The notes under the pieces are model-generated. The model had not been told where the DNA came from, did not search any database, and saw nothing but the letters and a program-made list of their open reading frames with translations. DNA of 64,000 bases from Cryobacterium sp. MP_M3. Lineage in GTDB: Bacteria; Actinomycetota; Actinomycetes; Actinomycetales; Microbacteriaceae. The position numbers and the translations under genes are program-made. Positions 50,366 to 58,173 of this stretch are shown here, piece after piece (within the stretch, counting starts at the first letter, position 1; every line of letters starts with the position of its first letter). The DNA is taken from assembly GCF_015752155.1 (NCBI RefSeq), contig NZ_JADOVI010000001.1:62001-126000 (forward strand). The letters are read 5' to 3'.

Positions 50366-51010
50366 ATGAGCGCCCTCCGCCCGGCGCCCGCGACGATCGC
50401 GGGCCAGTACCTGCAGCTCGAGCCGCTGACGCGCGTGCTGCTGCCCGAGCTGCACCGGGCGATCGCCCAGCCGGCCGTCTTCGCCGGAGGCTACGGCGGC
50501 GGGCCGGCCGGACTGCGTGCCGGCCTCGGTGACTTCATCGACTGGGCCCTCGGCTACTACCAGTGGGCGGGACTGCCCTACGCGGTGCGCCTGATCGGCG
50601 GCCCGCATGACGGCGACCTGGTCGGCACCTCGACCCTCGGCGACCTCGACCTGGCCAACGGCACGGCGCACCTGGGCTGGACCGCCTACGACCCGCGGGT
50701 CTGGGGCACCGCCGTCAACGCCGAGGCCAAGCTCCTCCTGCTCGGCCTCGCCTTCGAGCACGGATTCGGCCGGGTGAAGATCCAGGCCGACGCGCTGAAC
50801 GTGCGTTCCTGCGCCGCGATCGCGGGCATCGGGGCCACCTATGAGGGCACCATCCGCCGCGAGCGACGCCGCGCCGACGGAAGCTGGCGCGACACCGTGG
50901 TGTACTCGGTGCTCGAGGACGAGTGGCCGCGGGTGCGGGCCGGCCTCCGGGCGCGGCTCGACGGCTACGCCACCCAGGCGGTGCACTACCGAATCGGCCA
51001 GCTGAGCTAG
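50366..51010 (+). CDS. GNAT family N-acetyltransferase (RimJ/RimL-like)
   Basis: A 214-residue acetyl-CoA-dependent acyltransferase. It starts LQLEPLTRVLLPELHRAI, typical for RimJ/L-like enzymes. It has the GTSTLGDLDLANGTAHLGWTAYDPRVWGTAVNAEAKLLLLGLAFEHGFGRVKIQADALNVRSCAAIAGIG series, matching motifs A and B of the group. Substrates include ribosomal protein termini and small amines; the one here is unknown. CAATGT lies 4 nt before the ATG, a weaker version of the leaderless pattern. A long hexamer array follows the stop. Confidence 0.85.
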   Translation: MSALRPAPATIAGQYLQLEPLTRVLLPELHRAIAQPAVFAGGYGGGPAGLRAGLGDFIDWALGYYQWAGLPYAVRLIGGPHDGDLVGTSTLGDLDLANGTAHLGWTAYDPRVWGTAVNAEAKLLLLGLAFEHGFGRVKIQADALNVRSCAAIAGIGATYEGTIRRERRRADGSWRDTVVYSVLEDEWPRVRAGLRARLDGYATQAVHYRIGQLS

Positions 51011-51014
51011 GGGT

Positions 51015-51134
51015 CCGCTCCCGCTTCGCTCCCGCTTCGCTCCCGCTCCCGCTCCCGCTCCCGCTCCCGCTCCCGCTCCCGCTCCCGCTCCGCTCCCGCT
51101 CCCGCTCCCGCTCCGCTCCCGCTCCCGCTCCCGC
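51015..51134. repeat. Hexanucleotide array (CTCCCG)n with G-quadruplex potential on the minus strand
   Basis: About 120 bp made of CTCCCG units, some shortened to CTCCG or altered to CTTCG. It starts 4 bp after the GNAT stop and runs into a family B palindrome. The minus strand reads GGGAGC repeated, an ideal G3N3 series for stacked quadruplexes, and units can change number by slippage. Confidence 0.85.
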
Positions 51135-51206
51135 CGAGTTCTGCCGTTTCGGTCGAGCCCGCCCCCCACACCGGTCGGCCTCGACCGAAAGGGTAGAACT
51201 CGGCGG
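51131..51206. repeat. Family B intergenic palindrome, copy 2
   Basis: TTTCGGTCGAG (51147-51157) pairs with CTCGACCGAAA (51180-51190), and the outer stem 51131-51146 pairs with 51191-51206 at 14 of 16 positions. The full element is 76 bp, lying between the hexamer array and the EamA gene. Confidence 0.7.
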
Positions 51207-51254
51207 GTTTCGGCCGTCGAGGTGGGAACCGTCGCCGGCCGCGCGCGGCCGCGA

Positions 51255-51260
51255 TAGGGT
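51255..51260 (+). promoter_or_regulatory. -10 box of a probable leaderless promoter for the EamA gene
   Basis: TAGGGT, 6 nt, then GTG at 51267. Confidence 0.5.
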
Positions 51261-51266
51261 CGGCAG

Positions 51267-52286
51267 GTGATCGACACTCCGACGAAGGGCAAGACCCTCG
51301 TCACCCTCCAGTTCCTGGGCATGGGCGTGGTCTGGGGCTCCAGCTTCCTGTTCATGAAGGTCGCCCTGGCCGGGGTCAGCTTCGGCCAGGTGGCCTGGTC
51401 CCGCCTCGTGCTCGGCGGCCTCACCCTGGGCCTGATCGTGCTCGTCACCCGGCCCCGCGTGAACCACGGCCCGGTGCTCCCACGCGAGCGCATCGTCTGG
51501 CTGCACTTCCTCGTGATCGCGATCACCGGATGCGTCGTGCCGCACCTCCTGTTCGCGTGGGCAGAGCAGTACGTGTCCTCGAGCCTGGCGAGCATTTACA
51601 ACGCCGTCACCCCGATCATGACGGCGCTGATGGCCACTCTGGCCTTCCGGGTGGAGCGACTCGTCCGCGGCCAGGTGGTCGGCGTGGCCGCCGGCATCCT
51701 CGGCGTGGTCGTGATCATCGGGCCGTGGCAGTACGCGGCCCTGACCGGCGACCTCTGGGGCCAGCTCGCCTGCCTGGGCGCCGCGGTCTGCTACGGCTTC
51801 ACCTTCGGCTACACCCGCCGGTTCCTCAGCGGCCGGCCGATCGCGGGAGCGACCTTCGCGTTCCTCAACATCGGGCTCGGCGGGGCGATCATGCTGCTGC
51901 TCACCCCGGTGCTGGCGTGGCATCCGGTGGCCCTCACCCTGCCGATCGTGCTGAGCCTGGTCGCGCTCGGGGCGCTCGGCACCGGGGTCGCGTACATCTG
52001 GAACATCAAGGTGCTCCGGGCCTGGGGGCCGACGAACGCGTCCACGGTCACCTACGTCACCCCGGTGGTCGGTGTGCTGCTGGGAGTGCTCCTGCTCGGC
52101 GAAACCCTGTCCTGGCACGAACCGCTCGGCGCCGCCTTGGTGCTCCTCGGCATCCTGCTCGCCCAGAAACGGCTCCGGCTGCCGCCGCGCCGTTCGGCGG
52201 CCGCCCGCGAGGCTCCTCCCGGCAGCGCGGCCGAGGCTCCCCGCGCGGCCGAGGCTCCCCGCGCGGCCGAGTCCCCGCGCCGCTGA
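51267..52286 (+). CDS. DMT superfamily transporter (EamA)
   Basis: A 339-residue protein with two EamA halves and about ten membrane spans. The typical GMGVVWGSSFLFMKVALAGV opens the first half, and SLASIYNAVTPIMTALMATLAF and STVTYVTPVVGVLLGVLLLGE mark the ends of the halves. Such proteins export amino acids or other small metabolites. The C-terminus holds a short repeat (EAPRAAEAPRAAESPRR). The start is GTG at 51267, with TAGGGT 6 nt upstream. Family B palindromes lie on both sides of the gene. Confidence 0.88.
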   Translation: MIDTPTKGKTLVTLQFLGMGVVWGSSFLFMKVALAGVSFGQVAWSRLVLGGLTLGLIVLVTRPRVNHGPVLPRERIVWLHFLVIAITGCVVPHLLFAWAEQYVSSSLASIYNAVTPIMTALMATLAFRVERLVRGQVVGVAAGILGVVVIIGPWQYAALTGDLWGQLACLGAAVCYGFTFGYTRRFLSGRPIAGATFAFLNIGLGGAIMLLLTPVLAWHPVALTLPIVLSLVALGALGTGVAYIWNIKVLRAWGPTNASTVTYVTPVVGVLLGVLLLGETLSWHEPLGAALVLLGILLAQKRLRLPPRRSAAAREAPPGSAAEAPRAAEAPRAAESPRR

Positions 52287-52297
52287 GTCCCCGCCCC

Positions 52298-52370
52298 GCC
52301 GAGATCCGCCATTCCGGTCGAGCCCGCTCCGCACACCCGTCGGCCTCGACCGGAAGGGTCGAAGTCGGCG
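52298..52370. repeat. Family B intergenic palindrome, copy 3
   Basis: TTCCGGTCGAG (52312-52322) pairs perfectly with CTCGACCGGAA (52345-52355). The outer arms (CGCCGAG near 52298 and CGGCG at 52366-52370) pair less well. It begins 12 bp after the EamA stop and ends 19 bp before the chorismate mutase -10 box. Confidence 0.65.
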
Positions 52371-52388
52371 GTGATTTCGGCCGCACGG

Positions 52389-52394
52389 TATCGT
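52389..52394 (+). promoter_or_regulatory. -10 box of a probable leaderless promoter for chorismate mutase
   Basis: TATCGT, 6 nt, then ATG at 52401. Confidence 0.5.
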
Positions 52395-52400
52395 CGAACC

Positions 52401-52784
52401 ATGGCAGCAGCAGAGGAATTGCCCGCGGGCGCGGGGCAGGATGCGATCGACGAGCTGGGCAGCATCCGGCAGAGCATCGACAACATCGATGCGGCGCTGA
52501 TCCACCTGCTCGCCGAGCGCTTCAAGTTCACCCAGCAGGTCGGCCGGCTCAAGGCCGCGCACGGTCTGCCGCCGGCCGACCCGACCCGGGAGCTGCTGCA
52601 GATCCAGCGCCTGCGCGGCCTCGCCGAGGAGGCAAGACTCGACCCGGCGTTCGCCGAGAAGTTCCTCAATTTCATCATCGCCGAGGTGATCCACCACCAC
52701 GAGAAGATCGCCGGCACCGAGAACACGAACGGCGCCGCCCGTGCGGCCGGATCCGCCGCGACCGGAACGAACCCGGCCACGTGA
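52401..52784 (+). CDS. Chorismate mutase (AroQ type)
   Basis: Rearranges chorismate to prephenate for phenylalanine and tyrosine. The 127 residues form the all-helical AroQ monomer: LGSIRQSIDNIDAALIHLLAERFKFTQQVGRLKAAHGLPPADPTRE carries the active-site Arg, Lys and Asp/Glu pattern, and EKFLNFIIAEVIHHHEKIA forms the last helix. The start at 52401 is set by a TATCGT box 6 nt upstream (the frame is open from 52371). The stop overlaps the GTG of the next gene (GTGA), so it is co-translated with a short-chain dehydrogenase. Confidence 0.92.
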   Translation: MAAAEELPAGAGQDAIDELGSIRQSIDNIDAALIHLLAERFKFTQQVGRLKAAHGLPPADPTRELLQIQRLRGLAEEARLDPAFAEKFLNFIIAEVIHHHEKIAGTENTNGAARAAGSAATGTNPAT

Positions 52785-53713
52785 CCTGGAACCCGCGACG
52801 CCTTCCCGGCCAGGCCGGCAAAACCTTCGTGGTCACGGGCGCCAACGCGGGGCTCGGCTACTTCACCGCCGAGCAGCTCGCGGATGCCGGTGCCCACGTC
52901 GTGCTCGCCTGCCGCAACCCTGACCGGGCCCGGGCCGCCGCCGGGGCGATCCGCGGGCGGGTGCCGGGGGCATCCGTCTCGACCGTGCCGCTCGACGTTG
53001 CCGACCTTGCCTCCGTGCGGCGGGCGGCCGACGCCCTGCTCGAACTCCCGGCCATCGACGGCCTCATCCTCAACGCCGGGATCGTGCACCCGCCGCGCCA
53101 CCGGGAGGTCAGCGTCGACGGCAACGAACTCGTGCTGGCCACCAACTACCTGGGCCATTTCGCGCTCACCGCGCTGGTCTTGCCGGCGCTGCGGCGCACG
53201 CCGGGCAGCCGGGTCGTCTCCCTCGGCTCGATGATCTCCCGCATCATCGACTCCACCCTCGACGACCTGCAGCTCGAGGCGGGCTACAGGCAGTGGACCG
53301 CCTACGCGCAGTCGAAGATCGCCCTGCAGGTGTTCGGGTTCGAGCTCGACCGCCGGCTGCGGGCAGCGGATGCCGGCGGTCCCGGCGGGGTCGCATCGCT
53401 GGTCGCACACCCCGGCTACTCGATCTCGGGGCTGACGCCCGGCATCCGCGGGGTCAGCGAGCCCAGCCGCGGCACGCGCTTCGTCGACAACCTGCAGGGT
53501 CTCATGGCCCAGGGCAAGGATCGCGGCGCCTGGTCGGTCGTGCGCGCCGCCGCCGAACCGGATGCCGTCGGCGGCCAGTACTACGGCCCCCGCTTGATCA
53601 CCCGCGGCGCCCCGGCGCTGCAACGACCCACCCGCACCTCCCTCGACCGGGCGGTCGCCGAGTCGCTCTGGTCGCGCTCGGAGCAACTCCTGGGTGTCCC
53701 CTTCCCGCTGTAG
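52781..53713 (+). CDS. Short-chain dehydrogenase/reductase (retinol dehydrogenase-like)
   Basis: A 310-residue NAD(P)-dependent oxidoreductase of the extended SDR type. The cofactor motif is VVTGANAGLGYFTAEQLADAG, then LDVADLASVRRAAD, LILNAGI and NYLGHFALTALVLPAL. The catalytic serine lies in VVSLGSM and the Tyr-Lys pair in YAQSKIALQVFGFEL. The substrate is unknown. The GTG start overlaps the chorismate mutase stop; whether it acts in aromatic metabolism is not clear from the sequence. Confidence 0.87.
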   Translation: MTWNPRRLPGQAGKTFVVTGANAGLGYFTAEQLADAGAHVVLACRNPDRARAAAGAIRGRVPGASVSTVPLDVADLASVRRAADALLELPAIDGLILNAGIVHPPRHREVSVDGNELVLATNYLGHFALTALVLPALRRTPGSRVVSLGSMISRIIDSTLDDLQLEAGYRQWTAYAQSKIALQVFGFELDRRLRAADAGGPGGVASLVAHPGYSISGLTPGIRGVSEPSRGTRFVDNLQGLMAQGKDRGAWSVVRAAAEPDAVGGQYYGPRLITRGAPALQRPTRTSLDRAVAESLWSRSEQLLGVPFPL

Positions 53714-53776
53714 CACGCCCATCCCCGCTGCGGCGCCCGCCCAGGTCGAGTCATTCCGCTGCTCCCCGCTGCACGC

Positions 53777-53837
53777 CGCGAGAGCTGGTGAATCGTCGGT
53801 CTGAGTTGTCCAAACCGACGTTTCACCCGCTCTCGCG
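53777..53837. repeat. Family A intergenic palindrome, copy 2
   Basis: Arms 53777-53800 and 53814-53837 pair at 22 of 24 positions around a 13-nt loop, with ends CGCGAGAG and CTCTCGCG and the inner GGTGAATCGTCGGT. Arms and loop length are nearly those of copy 3, 1.1 kb away. It lies between the convergent SDR and DUF559 genes and probably serves as their terminator. Confidence 0.75.
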
Positions 53838-53895
53838 TGCACGGAAGTGCCGCGCATGCCGCGCACGGAGGGGCACCGCTGCGACGCGATCTGCG

Positions 53896-54810
53896 TCAGG
53901 GACGCCATCCAGCGGCGCGCAGTGCCGTTTCGACCTTGCGGAGCACCGACGCCGGCATCCTTCGCAGGTGGGACTTGTTGATCCGGATCACCCGCCAGTC
54001 CTCCTCCATGATCCGGTCGAGCCGGTCGACATCCCAGTGATACTGATCCTCGTCGGTGCGGTGCTGCTCGCCGTCGTATTCGACGAGCACGCGGTACCGG
54101 CGGTAGACCAGATCCCCGGTGGCGATCTTCACCCCGAAGCGGTCGGCGATGTCGCAGTTCACCTCCGGCTCCGGCAGCCCTGCTCGCACGATCAACAGAC
54201 GCAACTCGGTCTCCTTCGGGGAGTCGACCCCGGGCCGCACCCATTCGAAGGCCTCGCGCAGCTTCCTCACGCCCCGATGCCCCGCATAGCGCAGGACTGC
54301 TGCCCGAAGCGACTCCATCGTCGCTTGCGGTTTCTTGCGGCGAACCAGCGCATCGCCGACCTTGATCAGGTCGTCGAGATCGAGCACGGATGCGAGTCGG
54401 CACCAGGTATCGACCGGCGATGTGACCCGCAGCCCCCGGACCTCCACGACGGCAATGCTCCCGGCGCGGACATGGTGGCCGATGACCCCGGAGCTTCCGT
54501 GCCGGGCGGCCGGCTCGTCGGTGCACACGTGCAGCAATTGCGAACGCGCGAGGCCGAGCGGCAAGGGCAGACCAAGGATGATGGCCGCGGTCACGTCGCT
54601 GAAGAACTGGTCGCGGGACATCCGCAGACTGTAGGCCACGATCCGGGACTCGATCGTGGTGGTGGTCCCGGGGGCTGCGTGCAGGCCCCGAAACGGATGC
54701 TCCAGGTCGGCACGCCGCAAACGCTCACGGCTGAGACCGGCATCGAGTCCCTCTGCCGTCGTGAATGCTCGGGCGCTCAAGTGGTGCGGGAGCTTCCCAG
54801 CCCGTTTCAT
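53896..54810 (-). CDS. DUF559 (Vsr-like) endonuclease-domain protein with AbiEi-like N-terminus
   Basis: A 304-residue protein. The N-terminal part (about 1-75) looks like the winged-helix lead of AbiEi-type proteins (LSARAFTTAEGLDAGLSRERLRRADLEHPFRGLHA). The C-terminal part (about 195-304) is a DUF559/Vsr-like PD-(D/E)XK domain with ETELRLLIVRAG, GDLVYRRYRVLVEYDGEQHR and RIMEEDWRVIRINKSHL; the acids fit the metal site. Such genes are frequent and variable in actinobacteria; defence or DNA repair is suggested but unproven. ATG at 54810 is preferred over TTG at 54828. Family A palindromes lie on both sides. Confidence 0.72.
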   Translation of the reverse strand: MKRAGKLPHHLSARAFTTAEGLDAGLSRERLRRADLEHPFRGLHAAPGTTTTIESRIVAYSLRMSRDQFFSDVTAAIILGLPLPLGLARSQLLHVCTDEPAARHGSSGVIGHHVRAGSIAVVEVRGLRVTSPVDTWCRLASVLDLDDLIKVGDALVRRKKPQATMESLRAAVLRYAGHRGVRKLREAFEWVRPGVDSPKETELRLLIVRAGLPEPEVNCDIADRFGVKIATGDLVYRRYRVLVEYDGEQHRTDEDQYHWDVDRLDRIMEEDWRVIRINKSHLRRMPASVLRKVETALRAAGWRP

Positions 54811-54817
54811 CCCCCGA

Positions 54818-54838
54818 GGATGCCCCAAACCGGCATCC
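54818..54838. repeat. Inverted GGATGCC pair just upstream of the DUF559 gene
   Basis: GGATGCC (54818-54824) and GGCATCC (54832-54838) are perfect inverted copies with a 7-nt loop. This is the third hairpin in the window made from this motif. Confidence 0.5.
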
Positions 54839-54921
54839 GTTCGCCCGATTCATCCACACCCGAACCCCAGCACCCTCGCCGGCGCCTCACCGGCGCCCCG
54901 GCCCGACCCGAGGTGCCCTCA

Positions 54922-54982
54922 CACGAGAGCGGGTGAATCGTCGGTATCAGACGCTGAAACCGACGATTCACCCGCTCTCGCG
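54922..54982. repeat. Family A intergenic palindrome, copy 3
   Basis: Arms 54924-54945 and 54959-54980 are perfect inverted copies over 22 bp with a 13-nt loop. The right arm is identical to that of copy 2 except for one base. It lies 14 bp beyond the purL stop and upstream of the DUF559 gene. Confidence 0.75.
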
Positions 54983-54995
54983 GCCGAATCGCTCG

Positions 54996-57305
54996 CTACT
55001 GCGCGAAGCGGGACGGCAGGGTGCTGCGGTGGCGTGACTGCAGGTCGAGCAGGCTCACCGTGAAGTAGTCCTGGATCTCGAGCACCGGCGCCGTCGCATC
55101 CGTCACGCCGATGCGCAGCACCGGGTAGCCGCGCCCCTCGCACAGGCCGAGGAACTTCACGTCGTCCTCGCGCGGCACCGACACGACCACGCGGCCGGCC
55201 GACTCCGAGAACAGGGCGACGGATGCGTCCACCCCGTCGCGCTCGCAGATGTCGCCGAGCCACACCCGGGCGCCGACCCCGAACCGGAGCACCGCCTCGG
55301 CCAGCGTCTGCGCCAGCCCGCCCGTGCTGAGGTCGTGCGCGCTGTCGATCAGCGCCTCCACCGACGCCGCGTGCAGCAGCCCGGCGAGGGTGGCCTCCCC
55401 GGCCAGGTCGACCACGGGCGGCATGCCGCCGAGGTGGTCGTGGATGACGCCGGCCCAGGCGGAGCCGTCGAGCTCCTCACGGGTGATGCCGAGCAGGTAG
55501 ATGTTGTGGCCGTCGTCCTGCCAGCCGCTGGGCACGCGGCGGGCGACGTCGTCGATCACGCCGAGCACGGCCACGACCGGGGTCGGGTGGATCGGCTGGT
55601 CGCCGGTCTGGTTGTAGAACGAGACGTTTCCGCCGGTGACCGGGATCTCCAGCTCGAGGCAGCCGTCGGCCAGCGCCGTCACGGCGCGTTCGAACTGCCA
55701 CATCACTTCGGGGTTCTCCGGCGAGCCGAAGTTGAGGCAGTCGCTGATACCCACCGGCACCGCGCCGGTCGCGGCCACGTTCCGGTACGCCTCGGCGAGG
55801 GCGAGCTGCGCGCCGCGGTATGGGTCGAGCTGGCAGTAGCGGCCGTTCGCGTCGGTGGCGATCACGAAGCCGAGGCCGGATTCCTCGTCGATCCGGATCA
55901 TGCCCGCGTCGTCGGGGAAGGAGAGCGCCGTGTTGCCTAGCACGTACCGGTCGTACTGGTCGGTGATCCAGCTGGGGTCGGCCAGGTTGGGCGAGCCGAG
56001 CAGGGCGAGGAACTGCTCCCGGAGGGTGGCAGCATCCGTCGGGCGGGGCAGGGCGGATGCCGTGTCCGCCTGCAGCGCGTCGAGCCAGGCCGGGTAGGCC
56101 ACGGGGCGGTCGTAGACGGGGCCGTCGACCGCGACGGTGCGCGGGTCCACGTTGACGATCTCCTCGCCGTGCCAGTCGATGATCAGCCGGCCGGAGTCGT
56201 TGACCTCGCCGAGCACGCTGGTCTCGACGTCCCACTTCGCGGTGACGGCGAGGAACCCGGCGAGCTTCTCCGGGGTGACGACGGCCATCATCCGTTCCTG
56301 GCTCTCCGACATGAGGATCTCTTCGGCGGTGAGCGACGGGTCCCGCAGCAGCACCTTGTCGAGCTCGATGAACATGCCGCCGTCGCCGTTGGAGGCGAGC
56401 TCGCTGGTCGCGCAGGAGATGCCGGCCGCCCCGAGGTCCTGGATGCCTTCGACGAGCTTGTCGCGGTACAGCTCGAGGCAGCACTCGATCAGCACCTTCT
56501 CGGCGAACGGGTCGCCGACCTGCACGGCGGGGCGTTTGGTCGGCCCGCCCTCGGAGAAGGTGTCCGACGCGAGAATGGATGCCCCGCCGATGCCGTCTCC
56601 GCCGGTGCGCGCCCCGAAGAGCACGACCTTGTTGCCCGCGCCGGTGGCGTTGGCCAGGTGCAGGTCCTCGTGCCGGAGCACGCCCACCGAGAGGGCGTTG
56701 ACGAGGGGGTTGCCCTGGTAGACCTTGTCGAACCAGGTCTCGCCGCCGATGTTGGGCAGGCCGAGGCAGTTGCCGTAGAAGGAGATGCCGGAGACGACGC
56801 CGTGCACGACGCGAATGGTGTCGGGGTCGTCGATGTCGCCGAAGCGGAGGGCGTCCATCACGGCGACCGGGCGGGCGCCCATCGAGATGATGTCGCGCAC
56901 GATGCCGCCGACGCCGGTCGCGGCGCCCTGGAACGGCTCGATGTAGGAGGGGTGGTTGTGCGACTCGATCTTGAACGTGACCGCCCAGCCCTCGCCGACG
57001 TCGAGTACGCCGGCGTTCTCGCCCATGCCGACCATCAGGTTCTTCTTCATGGCGGGGGAGACCTTGTCGCCGAACTGGCGCAGGTACTTCTTCGAGCTCT
57101 TGTAGGAGCAGTGCTCGCTCCACATCACCGAGTACATCGCGAGCTCGCCCGAGGTGGGGCGGCGGCCGAGGATGGTGCGAATCTCCGCGTACTCGCCCGG
57201 GGTCAGGCCGAGCGCGTCGAACGGCTGCTCTTTGTCGGGAGTCGCGATCGCGTTGGTCACGGTGTCGGCGACGCCGCGGGAGGATGAAGTGGAAACAGCG
57301 GTCAC
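54996..57305 (-). CDS. purL: Phosphoribosylformylglycinamidine synthase subunit II
   Basis: The ATP-dependent synthase subunit that converts FGAR to FGAM in purine synthesis, working with PurS and PurQ. The 769 residues are the usual size of the small PurL type. Signs include [16 protein letters not shown], the active-site histidine stretch [42 protein letters not shown] and the second-half [11 protein letters not shown]-type motif. The start is GTG at 57305 after GGGAGAACGCCTC. TAGACT (57350-57345, minus) is the likely -10 box, giving a leader of about 35 nt. It is divergent from the TMEM175 gene. Confidence 0.96.
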   Translation of the reverse strand: MTAVSTSSSRGVADTVTNAIATPDKEQPFDALGLTPGEYAEIRTILGRRPTSGELAMYSVMWSEHCSYKSSKKYLRQFGDKVSPAMKKNLMVGMGENAGVLDVGEGWAVTFKIESHNHPSYIEPFQGAATGVGGIVRDIISMGARPVAVMDALRFGDIDDPDTIRVVHGVVSGISFYGNCLGLPNIGGETWFDKVYQGNPLVNALSVGVLRHEDLHLANATGAGNKVVLFGARTGGDGIGGASILASDTFSEGGPTKRPAVQVGDPFAEKVLIECCLELYRDKLVEGIQDLGAAGISCATSELASNGDGGMFIELDKVLLRDPSLTAEEILMSESQERMMAVVTPEKLAGFLAVTAKWDVETSVLGEVNDSGRLIIDWHGEEIVNVDPRTVAVDGPVYDRPVAYPAWLDALQADTASALPRPTDAATLREQFLALLGSPNLADPSWITDQYDRYVLGNTALSFPDDAGMIRIDEESGLGFVIATDANGRYCQLDPYRGAQLALAEAYRNVAATGAVPVGISDCLNFGSPENPEVMWQFERAVTALADGCLELEIPVTGGNVSFYNQTGDQPIHPTPVVAVLGVIDDVARRVPSGWQDDGHNIYLLGITREELDGSAWAGVIHDHLGGMPPVVDLAGEATLAGLLHAASVEALIDSAHDLSTGGLAQTLAEAVLRFGVGARVWLGDICERDGVDASVALFSESAGRVVVSVPREDDVKFLGLCEGRGYPVLRIGVTDATAPVLEIQDYFTVSLLDLQSRHRSTLPSRFAQ

Positions 57306-57344
57306 GAGGCGTTCTCCCAGGGATAGCGGATGCTTGGCCCCGCA

Positions 57345-57350
57345 AGTCTA
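57345..57350 (-). promoter_or_regulatory. -10 box for purL
   Basis: Minus strand TAGACT, about 40 nt upstream of the GTG, so unlike its neighbours purL seems to have a leader with a ribosome site. Confidence 0.4.
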
Positions 57351-57384
57351 CCGTCGCGGGCTGTTCTCCTCCCCAGCCGGACGG

Positions 57385-57390
57385 TACGTT
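57385..57390 (+). promoter_or_regulatory. -10 box of a probable leaderless promoter for the TMEM175 gene
   Basis: TACGTT, 6 nt, then ATG at 57397. Confidence 0.5.
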
Positions 57391-57396
57391 GGTCGC

Positions 57397-58098
57397 ATGA
57401 GCGCCGACCAGTCCGTCCCGGCCCCGCCCCGCAGGGTTCGGCCCCCTGGTGTGGCCGACCGGTATCGCGCGCTCCTCGCCGCCGGCAGCGGAACCGAACG
57501 GGTCGAGTTCTTCAGCGACGCCGTGTTCGCGATCGCGATGACACTGCTGGTGCTCGACATCCGGGTGCCGGACGTGCCGGACGGCGGGCTCGGCGAGGCC
57601 CTCGTCGACCTCACCCCCAAGTTCTTCGCCTATGCGCTGAGCTTCGCGGTGATCGGGATCAACTGGGCCAGCCACCACCGCAAGTTCCGGGTGATCACGG
57701 GCTTCACCCGGCGTCTCGTGCAGATCAACCTGCTGCTCCTGCTGCTCGTGGCCTTCGTGCCCTTCCCCACGGCCGTGCTGAGCGAGTACGGCGAGGTGAC
57801 GGAGGCCGTGGTGCTGTACGCGGCCACGGTGGCCGCGATCAGCGCGGTGCAGGCCTGGCTGTGGGTGGCCGCGCGTCGCGCCGGACTGTTGCACCCCGCG
57901 GTCGACCGTGGCGTGTACCGCTACCTGCTCCGCAACAGCCTGGTGAGCGCTGTCGTCCTGGCGGCGTCGATCGTGATCGCCCTGCTGGGCCAGCCCCTCG
58001 CCGCGATGTACAGCTGGATCCTGATCTGGCCGTTGTCGTTCCTCGCCCACCGGGCCGGCGGGCGACGCCCGGCCGATCTCGAGCCGGCCGGCGACTGA
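57397..58098 (+). CDS. TMEM175/DUF1211-family potassium channel-like protein
   Basis: A 233-residue membrane protein with six predicted spans. The family signature is in the first span: RVEFFSDAVFAIAMTLLVLD, the FSD motif that lines the pore of bacterial TMEM175 channels. SHHRKFRVITGFTRRLVQINLLLLLLVAFVPFPTAVLSEYG is also characteristic. Bacterial members are tetrameric K+ leak channels. The ATG at 57397, with TACGTT 6 nt upstream, is chosen over the open frame from 57154, which overlaps purL. It is followed by a CGAC microsatellite and the aldo/keto reductase gene. Confidence 0.85.
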   Translation: MSADQSVPAPPRRVRPPGVADRYRALLAAGSGTERVEFFSDAVFAIAMTLLVLDIRVPDVPDGGLGEALVDLTPKFFAYALSFAVIGINWASHHRKFRVITGFTRRLVQINLLLLLLVAFVPFPTAVLSEYGEVTEAVVLYAATVAAISAVQAWLWVAARRAGLLHPAVDRGVYRYLLRNSLVSAVVLAASIVIALLGQPLAAMYSWILIWPLSFLAHRAGGRRPADLEPAGD

Positions 58099-58103
58099 GC
58101 ACG

Positions 58104-58130
58104 CTCGACCGATCGACCGACCGACCGACC
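58104..58130. repeat. (CGAC)n microsatellite
   Basis: CTCGACCGAT followed by several CGAC units, 5 bp after the TMEM175 stop and 44 bp before the next start. It can change length by slippage and so alter promoter spacing. Confidence 0.65.
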
Positions 58131-58173
58131 ACCCGCCCGCCCGGGACGAGGCGGAGTGTGCCAGCATGAATGG

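Noticed and set aside
51015-51134. Possible CRISPR array or satellite gene
   Set aside because: The unit is a 6-bp simple repeat without spacers, and no cas genes are near.
53896-54810. Complete toxin-antitoxin or Abi system at the DUF559 gene
   Set aside because: Only one gene with an AbiEi-like start is present; there is no AbiEii-type nucleotidyltransferase partner next to it.
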